Notes under the pieces: generated by a model
What the model saw: only the letters and a program-made list of their open reading frames with translations
Database searches by the model: none
Told to the model about the DNA's origin: nothing
Translations under genes and position numbers: made by a program
Assembly (NCBI GenBank): GCA_964383535.1
Contig: CAYLHS010000104.1
Span: 1-6,144 of the forward strand
DNA length: 6,144 nt
Origin: CAYLHS01 sp964383535
GTDB lineage: Bacteria > Actinomycetota > Acidimicrobiia > Spongiisociales > UBA4744
Direction of reading: 5' to 3'
Shown here: in pieces, positions 1-6,110 of the stretch
How the letters are laid out: every line of letters starts with the position of its first letter
Numbering within the stretch: the stretch's first letter is position 1

Positions 1-559
1 GCTTTCTGGCGACCCCATGCCCCCGAAATGGTGGGGCGACCTGGAAGCAGCTCGTGACGAGCACCGTGCTGTCGGCGTCCGTTCCATCGGCTCTTGCCGC
101 CAACTCTCGACGAAGCGACGCGTTGCACCACCCGATCACCTTGCCGTCGGAATAGGCGAGCACTCCGGTCGTCGCACCCGAGGTGATCCGGCCAACGAGG
201 TCCGCCCGATTCTCCTCCCAGGTGCGGTCCTCCCACACCTCGTGCGGAAGGTGGTGATACATGCAGTAGCACGCAGCCCACTCGGGCATCCCTGCGAAGG
301 CGTCGTGGTCGAAGAAGCTCATGATGTCGTCGAGACGTTCGACCGCAACGGGAACAGTCTCAACTGCCCCGATCTCATCGAGCCGCTCGGTGGATCCGGT
401 CAGCCGATGCCGAGCAGCGAAGTAGTTGCGGACGGCGGTCTCGCCGATCCCATACTCGGGATGCGCCGTCTCGAAATGTGCAGCGACGAGCGGAACCAGC
501 ATCACTTCGTCGGCCGCATCGATGCCATGTTCGCAGAAGTCACAGATGTACGAGACCAC
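1..559 (-). CDS. GNAT-family N-acetyltransferase with N-terminal CxxC/HxxxxH module (partial, C-terminus beyond left edge)
   Basis: Seen: 186 codons run open to the left edge. The GTG at 559 is the most upstream start possible, because an in-frame TAG lies four codons before it (571-569). The first ~64 residues hold C6-x2-C9 and H28-x4-H33 and the stretch ETAVRNYFAARHRLTG. From about residue 66 a GNAT-like domain begins, with DAFAGMPEWAACYCMYHH (86-103), a strand VIGWCNASL (141-149), and the start of the acetyl-CoA loop, FQVAPPFRGHGVA (172-184), which matches R/Q-x-x-G-x-A. The fold's C-terminal half is missing. Family knowledge: GNAT enzymes move acetyl from acetyl-CoA to an amine. The substrate cannot be assigned; a cytosolic protein is likely since no signal or membrane segment is visible. 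The Cys/His module looks able to bind metal, but that is inference. It is divergent from the dehydrogenase gene at 714. Confidence 0.8.
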   Translation of the reverse strand, partial: MVSYICDFCEHGIDAADEVMLVPLVAAHFETAHPEYGIGETAVRNYFAARHRLTGSTERLDEIGAVETVPVAVERLDDIMSFFDHDAFAGMPEWAACYCMYHHLPHEVWEDRTWEENRADLVGRITSGATTGVLAYSDGKVIGWCNASLRRELAARADGTDADSTVLVTSCFQVAPPFRGHGVARK

Positions 560-565
560 CTCGGC

Positions 566-571
566 AGCCTA
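566..571 (-). promoter_or_regulatory. -10 hexamer TAGGCT, leaderless-type promoter of the left GNAT gene
   Basis: On the minus strand TAGGCT is followed by six bases (gccgag) and then the GTG start. This puts the first base of the start codon at the expected +1. Actinobacterial leaderless genes show TANNNT in this position. No convincing -35 box is visible. The TAG of the hexamer is also the in-frame stop that bounds the reading frame. A partly SD-like GGTAGG overlaps the hexamer, so a leadered mRNA is not excluded. Confidence 0.5.
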
Positions 572-612
572 CCGGGATCAGCTCCGCCACGACGACGTGC
601 ATCGGGTCCATC

Positions 613-632
613 GCCCCTCTCACCTCAGGGGC
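613..632. repeat. 6-bp inverted repeat in divergent intergenic region
   Basis: GCCCCT at 613-618 and AGGGGC at 627-632 are perfect inverted copies separated by eight bases. The repeat lies between the two divergent start codons, about 80 bp from the dehydrogenase start and 54 bp from the acetyltransferase start. It may be a regulator-binding site or chance; no T-tract suggests a terminator. Confidence 0.2.
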
Positions 633-647
633 CTCGTCGCAGACGGT

Positions 648-657
648 GTCCCGGGAC
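648..657. repeat. 10-bp palindrome containing TCCCGGGA, possible operator half of a pair
   Basis: GTCCCGGGAC is a perfect palindrome in the divergent intergenic region. Its core TCCCGGGA recurs at 707-714 across the -10/+1 region and start codon of the dehydrogenase gene, with centres 58 bp apart. A pair of identical palindromes, one over the promoter, could be a repressor operator. Short GC palindromes arise easily by chance in this base composition, so this is weak evidence. Confidence 0.25.
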
Positions 658-701
658 CGGATAGCGCTTCGCGCTGCATCGTGCATCCAGCCGCGCCACG
701 G

Positions 702-707
702 TACGCT
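702..707 (+). promoter_or_regulatory. -10 hexamer TACGCT, leaderless-type promoter of the dehydrogenase-decarboxylase operon
   Basis: TACGCT is followed by six bases (cccggg) and then the ATG at 714, so the A of ATG sits at the expected +1. No Shine-Dalgarno sequence precedes this ATG, which agrees with a leaderless message. I see no good -35 box 16-19 bp upstream. The spacer and +1 are part of a TCCCGGGA palindrome (707-714). Confidence 0.5.
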
Positions 708-713
708 CCCGGG

Positions 714-1697
714 ATGAACCGCATCGTGGTCACCAGATCAGTTCCCACCGCTGCCATTCGCCTTCTCGACGATGCCGGGACCGTGTGGGTCTGGCCGGAG
801 GACCGCCCGATCCCAAGGGAGACGCTCCTGCGTGAGGTCGCCGACGCCAACGGCCTGTACTCGATGCTCACCGACGAGGTCGACCAGGAACTCATCAACA
901 TGGCTCCTGCCCTTCGCGCCGTCAGCACGATGGCCGTCGGCACGGACAACATCGACTTGGAGGCGTGCACCGCAGCCGGAATACCGGTGGGGCATACACC
1001 TGACGTCCTCACCGAGACGACAGCCGACATGGCGTTCACGCTGCTGCTCGCTGCCGCCCGGCGTATTCGCGAGGGTATCGACTATGTCGCCGATGGGCAC
1101 TGGCGCCTCTGGGAGCCGAACCTGCTGCTCGGAACCGAGGTGCACGGAACAACACTCGGCATCGTCGGACTCGGGCGCATTGGGTCGGCCATCGGCAGGA
1201 GAGCACTCGGATTCGGCATGCGCATCATCTACACGGGTCGCCGCAGGCGCGCCGACCTCGAAGACCTCGGCGTGTCCTTCAGGACGTTCGAGGAGCTGCT
1301 CGGAGAGTCCGACCACATCGTGGTCTCGTGCCCGCTCACACCGGAAACCCACCACCTCTTCGACCACAACGCCTTCCGCCTCATGAAACCGGTCGCAACA
1401 CTCACCAACATTGCGCGGGGACCGATCATCGACCCGCGAGCGCTCGAATGGGCGCTGCGCACCGGCGAGATCGCTGCCGCGGCGCTCGATGTCACCGAGC
1501 CGGAACCGATCCCTCCCGACGATCCCCTCCTCGATCTCCCCAACTGCCTCATCGTCCCCCACCTCGGCTCGGCGACCACACGTACCAGAGAAGCGATGGC
1601 GGTGCTCGCCTCCAGGAACCTCGTGGCCGGTCTGCGTGGAGAGCCTCTACCCGCCTGTGCCAACCCCGATGTGTATCGCGATACCCTTCCGACATGA
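714..1697 (+). CDS. D-isomer-specific 2-hydroxyacid dehydrogenase, glyoxylate/hydroxypyruvate reductase type
   Basis: Probable role: NAD(P)H-dependent reduction of glyoxylate to glycolate and of hydroxypyruvate to D-glycerate, in the cytosol. Seen, in 327 residues, close to the 328 I recall for human GRHPR: substrate-domain motif VGTDNIDLEA (75-84), dinucleotide motif GLGRIG (152-157), catalytic Arg235 in NIARG, Glu264 in DVTEPEPIP, and His283 in PHLGSAT. The C-terminal wording TTRTREAMAVLASRNLVAG and LRGEPLP strongly resembles animal GRHPR. After the second nucleotide-fold strand comes YTGRRRR (173-179), basic where NAD-specific enzymes have Asp/Glu, so NADPH preference is inferred. The frame is open back to 426, but ATG 714 is chosen because the protein motif pattern begins there and a -10 box lies six bases before it. 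The stop overlaps the decarboxylase start by 4 bp. Related 2-ketoacid reductases cannot be excluded. Confidence 0.9.
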   Translation: MNRIVVTRSVPTAAIRLLDDAGTVWVWPEDRPIPRETLLREVADANGLYSMLTDEVDQELINMAPALRAVSTMAVGTDNIDLEACTAAGIPVGHTPDVLTETTADMAFTLLLAAARRIREGIDYVADGHWRLWEPNLLLGTEVHGTTLGIVGLGRIGSAIGRRALGFGMRIIYTGRRRRADLEDLGVSFRTFEELLGESDHIVVSCPLTPETHHLFDHNAFRLMKPVATLTNIARGPIIDPRALEWALRTGEIAAAALDVTEPEPIPPDDPLLDLPNCLIVPHLGSATTRTREAMAVLASRNLVAGLRGEPLPACANPDVYRDTLPT

Positions 1698-3121
1698 GCG
1701 AACACCACATGACCCCTGACGAGTTTCGCGCTCGTGGCCGAGACGTCATCGACTGGATCGCCGACTACATGGAGCACGTCGAGGAGTATCCCGTGATGTC
1801 CACGGTGAAACCGGGCGACATCAAGGCCAAGTTGCCCGACCATCCACCTCGGCAGCGCGACCCGTTCGACGCGGTGCTCGCCGACCTCGACGAGATCGTC
1901 CTCCCCGGGATCACCCACTGGCAATCGCCCAACTTCTTCGGCTATTTCCCTGCGAACGCTTCCGGTCCCGCCATTCTCGGCGACCTCGTCTCATCAGGAC
2001 TCGGCGTGCAGGGCATGCTCTGGGCGACAAGTCCCGCGGCAACCGAGGTCGAGACACGAATGATGGACTGGCTGGTCGAGATGCTCGGCCTACCCGACCG
2101 GTTCTCCTCCAGTGGAACAGGAGGAGGCGTCATCCAGGACTCGGCCTCGTCGGCGACGCTCGCTGCACTCCTCGCTGCCCGTGAGAAGGCGACCGGAGGA
2201 GCGTCGAACAAACACGGCGTCGACGGCACGATCGTCGTCTACACGTCCACGCAGGCGCACTCGTCGGTCGAGAAGGCCGTGAAGATCGCTGGGATCGGCT
2301 CGGAGCGGCTGCGCCTCATCGATGTCGACGACACATTCGCAATGCGCCCCGACGCGCTCGAAGCGGCAATTCGAGCCGATCTCGACGCAGGGCTTCTTCC
2401 CGCGTTCGTGAGTGCGACCGTCGGAACCACCTCGTCGACGGCAATCGACCCGCTGCCCGCAATCGGCGAGATCTGCGCACGCCACGGCGTGTGGCTCCAC
2501 GTCGATGCCGCCCTCGCCGGGACGGCGGCTCTGCTCCCGGAGATGCGATGGATCCACGAGGGGTTGGATGCGGCGGACAGCTATGTGTTCAACCCACACA
2601 AGTGGATGCTCACGAACTTCGACTGCACGGCGTTCTTCGTAGCCGACCGGGCCGCGCTGATCGATGCGTTGAGCATCCTCCCCGAGTATCTGCGCAACAC
2701 AGCTTCTGAGAGCGGAGAGGTGTTCGACTACCGGGACTGGCATGTGCCCCTCGGGCGGCGGTTCCGGGCGCTGAAGCTGTGGTTCGTGATCCGGCACTAC
2801 GGGGTCGAGGGACTTCAATCCGTGGTGCGAGAACACCTGCGACTCGCCAGGGAGTTCGCCGCATGGGTCGACCAGGATCCCGACTTCGAGCTGGCCGCGC
2901 CGGTGCCGGTGAACCTGGTGTGTTTCCGTCACGTCGGCGGAGACGAGGTCAACGAGGCGATCATGCACCGTCTCAATACGTCGGGCGAGTTGTTCCTCAC
3001 CCACACCAAGCTCGATGGGCGCTTCACCCTGCGCCTGTCGATCGGGCAGACGAGAACCGAGGAACGCCATGTCAGGAAGGCATGGGAGCTGATCAGGACG
3101 GCCACGTCTGCTCAGAGCTAG
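1694..3121 (+). CDS. PLP-dependent group II decarboxylase, aromatic-L-amino-acid decarboxylase type
   Basis: Probable reaction: decarboxylation of an aromatic L-amino acid (tryptophan, tyrosine, phenylalanine or DOPA) to its amine. Seen, in 475 residues (family about 480): HWQSPNFFGYFPANAS (75-90), GGGVIQDSAS (143-152), PLP-stacking His189 in QAHSS, Thr246 in VGTT, Asp271 in HVDAALAG binding the PLP ring nitrogen, and NPHKW with Schiff-base Lys303. Catalytic-loop Tyr332 is in PEYLRN. This Tyr is kept in decarboxylases and replaced by Phe in aldehyde-forming plant relatives, so simple decarboxylation is inferred. From memory, Thr246, Asp271, His302, Lys303 and Tyr332 carry the same numbers as in mammalian DOPA decarboxylase. 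Gly354 in PLGRRF is the plant position where Gly goes with indole and Ser with phenol substrates. ATG 1694 overlaps the preceding stop, implying translational coupling; ATG 1709 is an alternative. No clear SD precedes either. Confidence 0.9.
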   Translation: MSEHHMTPDEFRARGRDVIDWIADYMEHVEEYPVMSTVKPGDIKAKLPDHPPRQRDPFDAVLADLDEIVLPGITHWQSPNFFGYFPANASGPAILGDLVSSGLGVQGMLWATSPAATEVETRMMDWLVEMLGLPDRFSSSGTGGGVIQDSASSATLAALLAAREKATGGASNKHGVDGTIVVYTSTQAHSSVEKAVKIAGIGSERLRLIDVDDTFAMRPDALEAAIRADLDAGLLPAFVSATVGTTSSTAIDPLPAIGEICARHGVWLHVDAALAGTAALLPEMRWIHEGLDAADSYVFNPHKWMLTNFDCTAFFVADRAALIDALSILPEYLRNTASESGEVFDYRDWHVPLGRRFRALKLWFVIRHYGVEGLQSVVREHLRLAREFAAWVDQDPDFELAAPVPVNLVCFRHVGGDEVNEAIMHRLNTSGELFLTHTKLDGRFTLRLSIGQTRTEERHVRKAWELIRTATSAQS

Positions 3122-3146
3122 CCGGACATATCCCTGCCAGCTCTGA
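3112..3146. terminator. Possible hairpin at the convergent 3' ends of decarboxylase and Nudix genes
   Basis: TCAGAGCT at 3112-3119 and AGCTCTGA at 3139-3146 are a perfect 8-bp inverted repeat around a 19-base loop, which holds a further gga/tcc mini-stem. It overlaps the decarboxylase stop codon and lies 9 bp past the Nudix stop, within the 33-bp convergent gap. Position suits a bidirectional terminator, but the loop is long and there is no T-tract on either side. Confidence 0.3.
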
Positions 3147-3154
3147 CGAGAGCG

Positions 3155-3679
3155 CTAACAAGAACGGGTGGGGAGCCCCAACAGCTCCCGGACCATCCAT
3201 GCCGTCGCCCCCCATAGGACATCGCCTTCGAGATCGAAGAACCACACTGCGTGCCCGCGCCATGTCTCGCATCGCCACCCTGACTCGTCGCGGAGCTCCT
3301 CGACGGACGCCCGAAACACCCGATCCACTTCGCGCTCCGACGGGTGCAGCACGGGAACCCCGTCAAGGCGACCGACGACCGGAACGACAGGCCGTCGATA
3401 CTGGACCGTGTCGACAAGCGGCAGAAAGCCCAGCAGATGTACCGTCGCCGGATCGATCCCAACCTCCTCCTCCGCCTCCCGAAGCGCCGTCTCGACGGGA
3501 CCGGCATCCTCAGGATCAGGTCGACCTCCCGGAAACGCGATGTGCCCTGCGTGAGTGGGCATCGTCATCGGTCGTTTGATCAAGATCAAACGCGACTCAC
3601 CCGCATCCTCGTAGATCGGGACCAGCACCGCCGCGGGTGGGACCGAGGTCGCCGGCACCTCAGACCGAACATTCAACAC
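3155..3679 (-). CDS. Nudix hydrolase, NudL/CoA pyrophosphatase type
   Basis: Probable reaction: hydrolysis of CoA or acyl-CoA to phosphopantetheine compounds and 3',5'-ADP, housekeeping for the CoA pool. Seen, in 174 residues: PPAAVLVPI strand (14-22), then the CoA-pyrophosphatase (UPF0035-type) signature LILIKRP...HAGHIAFPGG (31-52), running straight into the Nudix box that ends REAEEEVGI (67-75) with metal-binding Glu70-Glu72. Fourteen residues separate the last Gly of FPGG from Arg67, as I recall for E. coli NudL. LLGFLPLVDT (82-91) and LWGATAWMVRELL (155-167) also match that family. GTG 3679 is chosen because TACGAT lies six bases before it. The frame stays open upstream, and an ATG at 3769 would give about 204 residues but overlap the divergent acetyltransferase by 55 bp. 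Substrate is inferred from family only. Confidence 0.88.
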   Translation of the reverse strand: MLNVRSEVPATSVPPAAVLVPIYEDAGESRLILIKRPMTMPTHAGHIAFPGGRPDPEDAGPVETALREAEEEVGIDPATVHLLGFLPLVDTVQYRRPVVPVVGRLDGVPVLHPSEREVDRVFRASVEELRDESGWRCETWRGHAVWFFDLEGDVLWGATAWMVRELLGLPTRSC

Positions 3680-3685
3680 CCAAGC

Positions 3686-3691
3686 ATCGTA
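3686..3691 (-). promoter_or_regulatory. -10 hexamer TACGAT, leaderless-type promoter of the Nudix gene
   Basis: On the minus strand TACGAT is followed by six bases (gcttgg) and then GTG 3679. With a 17-bp spacer, TGGGCA (3714-3709, minus strand) matches four of six bases of the TTGACA -35 consensus. This is the best complete promoter in the window and the main reason for choosing this start. Its -35 abuts the first codon of the divergent acetyltransferase. Confidence 0.6.
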
Positions 3692-3701
3692 CGACGGGCG
3701 A

Positions 3702-3707
3702 TAGGCT
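3702..3707 (+). promoter_or_regulatory. -10 hexamer TAGGCT, leaderless-type promoter of the RimJ/RimL-type GNAT gene
   Basis: TAGGCT is followed by seven bases (gtgccca) and then GTG 3715. It sits only 10 bp from the Nudix -10 on the other strand, so the two promoters are back to back and overlap. No -35 resemblance is visible 16-19 bp upstream, where the first codons of the Nudix gene lie. Confidence 0.45.
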
Positions 3708-3714
3708 GTGCCCA

Positions 3715-4302
3715 GTGGAATCGCTCGACCAGACGGCGCGAACGACTGACCGCCTCCTGCTGAGGCCATTCGAACGTCGCGACACACTGCCGCTCGTCGA
3801 GGCAGTCCGAGTCTCGCTTTCGGAGCTCTCACTGTGGCTACCTTGGGCACACCCCACCTACGGTCGATCGGACGCGCAGGGGTACATCCGAGAGAGCATG
3901 CGCTCGTGGAAGGAGGGCAAGGCCTTCGACTTCGCGATCCGACCACTCGATGAGCCTCGGCGGCACTTCGGGAACATCTCCGTCTGGTTCATCTCGAGGT
4001 CGTTCAGGACGGGCGAGGTCGGCTACTGGATCAGATCGGACGAGACCAGCAAGGGACTCGCGACAGAGGCGACGCGCAGGGCGCTCGACATAGCCTTCAA
4101 CGAGCTGCGCCTCCACCGTGTGATCCTCCGCATTGCCATCGGCAACCGCCCGAGCGAGCGGGTAGCGGAGAAACTGGGCTTCACCCGAGAAGGCGTGCTT
4201 CGCGAGGAGATCAAGATCCGCGGCACATGGCTGGATCACTCGGTGTGGGGGATGCTCGAACACGAGTATCACCGAAGCACGGCACCCACGGTCGAGACAT
4301 AG
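3715..4302 (+). CDS. RimJ/RimL-type GNAT N-acetyltransferase
   Basis: Seen, in 195 residues: opening TDRLLLRPFERRDTLPLVEA (11-30), typical of the Acetyltransf_3 (RimJ/RimL) branch; strand FGNISVWFISRS (85-96); GEVGYWIRS (100-108); acetyl-CoA loop TSKGLATEA (111-119); RVILRIAIGNRPSERVAEKLGF (135-156), the usual conserved helix-strand end; and REGVLREEIKIRGTWLDHSVWGM (158-180). Known: this branch acetylates alpha-amino groups of ribosomal proteins or other amines using acetyl-CoA. Odd: the first position of the Q/R-x-x-G-x-G/A motif is Thr111. GTG 3715 is chosen because homology starts about ten residues later and a -10 hexamer lies just upstream. The frame is open back to 3637, but that would cover the Nudix promoter. 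It is divergent from the Nudix gene and convergent with groL. Substrate cannot be assigned. Confidence 0.88.
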   Translation: MESLDQTARTTDRLLLRPFERRDTLPLVEAVRVSLSELSLWLPWAHPTYGRSDAQGYIRESMRSWKEGKAFDFAIRPLDEPRRHFGNISVWFISRSFRTGEVGYWIRSDETSKGLATEATRRALDIAFNELRLHRVILRIAIGNRPSERVAEKLGFTREGVLREEIKIRGTWLDHSVWGMLEHEYHRSTAPTVET

Positions 4303-4420
4303 CCCGGCTCGTTCACGGCTCTGGGTACTCCGTTGTCGGTAGGGACGCTGCCCGAATGACCGGGAGGACGCAGTGCGGCTCTCTCGCCGAAGACCGATAA
4401 CCGCGAGCCGGTCACAACGC

Positions 4421-4450
4421 GGGAGAGGGACCCATGCGGGCCCCTCTTCC
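4421..4450 (-). terminator. Strong hairpin 21 nt after groL, probable terminator
   Basis: On the minus strand, AGAGGGGCCC (4447-4438), loop GCAT, then GGGTCCCTCT (4433-4424) form a 10-bp stem with a single G-T pair. Two further G-C pairs lie outside one mismatch. It follows the groL stop closely in the 169-bp convergent gap and could also stop the acetyltransferase message, with an A-C mismatch on that strand. There is no T-tract, as is common for actinobacterial hairpins. A weaker 6-bp repeat, CGGCTC 4376-4381 with GAGCCG 4405-4410, lies nearby. I see no gene in the gap. Confidence 0.6.
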
Positions 4451-4471
4451 TCGATCGATGTCGACCGCTGT

Positions 4472-6100
4472 CTAGAAGTCCATCCCTGCGCCGCCGGGAC
4501 CACCGGCAGGCATCGCGGGCGCGTCTTCCTTCTGCTCGACGATGAGTGCTTCGGTCGTGAGCAAGAGGCTCGCGATCGAGCTGGCGTTCTGAACGGCGGA
4601 GCGAGTCACCTTGGCCGGGTCGATGACACCGACAGCAAACAGGTCTTCAAACACGCCGGTCTGGGCGTTGAACCCCGTCGTTCCGCCCTCAGTACGGACC
4701 CGATCGGCGACCACGCCACCTTCGAACCCTGCGTTGATGGCGATCTGCCGGAGCGGCTCCTCGAGCGCCTTGCGCACGATGGAGCGCCCGGTCTTCTCGT
4801 CGCCGGTGCCGCCTCGCATCTTCTGGACGGATTCCTGCGCTCGAAGCAGCGCCACGCCGCCTCCGGGCACGACCCCTTCCTCGACCGCGGCACGGGTGGC
4901 CGACAGCGCATCCTCGATGCGGTGCTTCTTCTCTTTCAGTTCAACCTCGGTCGCGGCGCCGACCTTGATGACCGCAACTCCCCCCGCGAGCTTGGCGAGG
5001 CGCTCCTGGAGCTTCTCACGGTCCCAGTCGGAGTCCGAGTTCTCGATCTCACGGCTGATCTGCTTGATCCGTGCCTGAACGTCTGCCTGAGAACCGGCGC
5101 CGTCGACGATCGTCGTGTCGTCCTTGGTGACGACGACCTTGCGGGCCCGACCCAACATGTCGAGCGAGACGTTCTCCAGCTTCAGGCCGACCTCTTCCGA
5201 GATCACGGTGCCACCGGTGAGGATGGCGATGTCCTGGAGCTGCTGCTTGCGGCGCTCACCGAAACCGGGCGCCTTGATGGCAACCGACGAGAACGTGCCA
5301 CGAATCTTGTTCACGATCAGCGTCGCCAGCGCCTCGCCCTCGACGTCCTCGGTCAACACCATGAGCGGCTTGCCACTCTGCATGACCTTCTCGAGGACGG
5401 GGAGCATGTCGTTGACAGCTGTGATCTTCTGGTTGGCGATGAGGATGTATGGATCCTCGAGCACAGCTTCCATTCGATCGGAGTCGGTCACGAAGTACGG
5501 CGCGATGAAGCCCTTGTCGAACTGCATGCCCTCGGTGAACTCGAGCTCGATGCCAAACGTCTGGCCTTCCTCAACGGTGATGACGCCGTCCTTGCCGACC
5601 TTGTCCATGGCCTCGGCGATACGCTCGCCGATCATCGAATCGGCAGCCGAGATGGCGGCAACGTGAGCGATCTGGTCGCGAGACTCGATCTCGACCGAAA
5701 ACTCGCCGATGAACTCGACGACTTTCTCGACGGCCTGTTCCATCCCTCGCTTCAGCTCCATCGGGTTGGCGCCGGCGGCAACGTTGCGAAGTCCTTCGCG
5801 GACCATTGCCTGCGCGAGAACCGTCGCCGTGGTGGTTCCGTCGCCGGCGACGTCGTTCGTTTTCGTTGCGACTTCCTTTGCGAGCTGCGCACCCATGTTC
5901 TCATAGGGGTCCTCGAGCTCGACTTCCTTTGCGATGGTGACGCCGTCGTTCGTGATGGTGGGTGCGCCCCACTTCTTCTCCAGCACGACGTTGCGGCCCT
6001 TGGGGCCCAGTGTCACCTTGACGACGTCCGCCAGTTTGTTGACGCCGGCCTCGAGGCCGCGGCGGGCATCCTCATCGAACCGTAGTTCTTTTGCAGCCAT
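4472..6100 (-). CDS. groL: 60-kDa chaperonin GroEL
   Basis: GroEL forms the double-ring, ATP-driven cytosolic folding chamber, closed by GroES. Seen, in 542 residues (family about 540-550): MAAKELRFDEDARRGLEAG start, nucleotide-binding LGPKGRNVVL (31-40), GDGTTTAT (86-93) with Asp87, the apical domain in the middle, KAPGFGERRK (276-285), and chaperonin signature AAVEEGVVPGGG (404-415). Asp397 in RIEDAL corresponds to the ATP-hydrolysis Asp398 of E. coli. The C-terminal tail is GGPGGAGMDF, the Gly/Met-rich type rather than the His-rich tail of actinobacterial GroEL1 paralogues, which suggests the general chaperonin copy. The start is firm: an AGGAGG Shine-Dalgarno (6110-6105) lies four bases upstream. 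groES ends 8 bp before it, so the two are co-transcribed. Any CIRCE/HrcA site would lie upstream of groES, outside the window. Confidence 0.98.
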   Translation of the reverse strand: MAAKELRFDEDARRGLEAGVNKLADVVKVTLGPKGRNVVLEKKWGAPTITNDGVTIAKEVELEDPYENMGAQLAKEVATKTNDVAGDGTTTATVLAQAMVREGLRNVAAGANPMELKRGMEQAVEKVVEFIGEFSVEIESRDQIAHVAAISAADSMIGERIAEAMDKVGKDGVITVEEGQTFGIELEFTEGMQFDKGFIAPYFVTDSDRMEAVLEDPYILIANQKITAVNDMLPVLEKVMQSGKPLMVLTEDVEGEALATLIVNKIRGTFSSVAIKAPGFGERRKQQLQDIAILTGGTVISEEVGLKLENVSLDMLGRARKVVVTKDDTTIVDGAGSQADVQARIKQISREIENSDSDWDREKLQERLAKLAGGVAVIKVGAATEVELKEKKHRIEDALSATRAAVEEGVVPGGGVALLRAQESVQKMRGGTGDEKTGRSIVRKALEEPLRQIAINAGFEGGVVADRVRTEGGTTGFNAQTGVFEDLFAVGVIDPAKVTRSAVQNASSIASLLLTTEALIVEQKEDAPAMPAGGPGGAGMDF

Positions 6101-6104
6101 TGAT

Positions 6105-6110
6105 CCTCCT
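6105..6110 (-). promoter_or_regulatory. groL Shine-Dalgarno AGGAGG overlapping groES stop
   Basis: AGGAGG with four bases (atca) before ATG 6100 is the only full-strength ribosome binding site in the window. Its first two bases are the AG of the groES TAG stop, so ribosomes ending groES sit on the groL site. This fits coupled, balanced expression of the two subunits. Confidence 0.85.

Noticed and set aside
17..664. 215-codon plus-strand open frame at the left edge
   Set aside because: It is antisense to the GNAT gene, whose translation has coherent family motifs; the plus-strand product has none.
426..713. Upstream extension of the dehydrogenase to 426
   Set aside because: The added 96 residues resemble no dehydrogenase, overlap the divergent GNAT gene and cover its promoter. 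ATG 714 gives the normal family length.
738..1562. 274-codon minus-strand open frame inside the dehydrogenase gene
   Set aside because: It is the mirror of a well-supported coding frame with all catalytic residues present, and its product has no family features.
2090..3070. 326-codon minus-strand open frame inside the decarboxylase gene
   Set aside because: It is antisense to a gene with complete PLP-enzyme motifs and shows no recognisable motifs of its own.
2779..3579. Plus-strand open frame spanning the decarboxylase end and the Nudix gene
   Set aside because: It overlaps two well-supported genes in other frames. Its product is low-complexity Arg/Pro-rich, typical of a shadow frame.
3680..3769. 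Longer Nudix start at ATG 3769
   Set aside because: It would overlap the divergent acetyltransferase by 55 bp. GTG 3679 has a well-placed promoter and the family core begins soon after, though the longer form is not fully excluded.
4376..4410. CGGCTC/GAGCCG inverted repeat as acetyltransferase terminator
   Set aside because: The stem is only 6 bp with a 23-base loop and no T-tract. The hairpin at 4421-4450 is far stronger.
4373..6085. 570-codon open frame on the plus strand opposite groL
   Set aside because: It lies almost wholly antisense to an unmistakable groL. Long antisense frames are normal in GC-rich genes, and the translation shows no recognisable domain.
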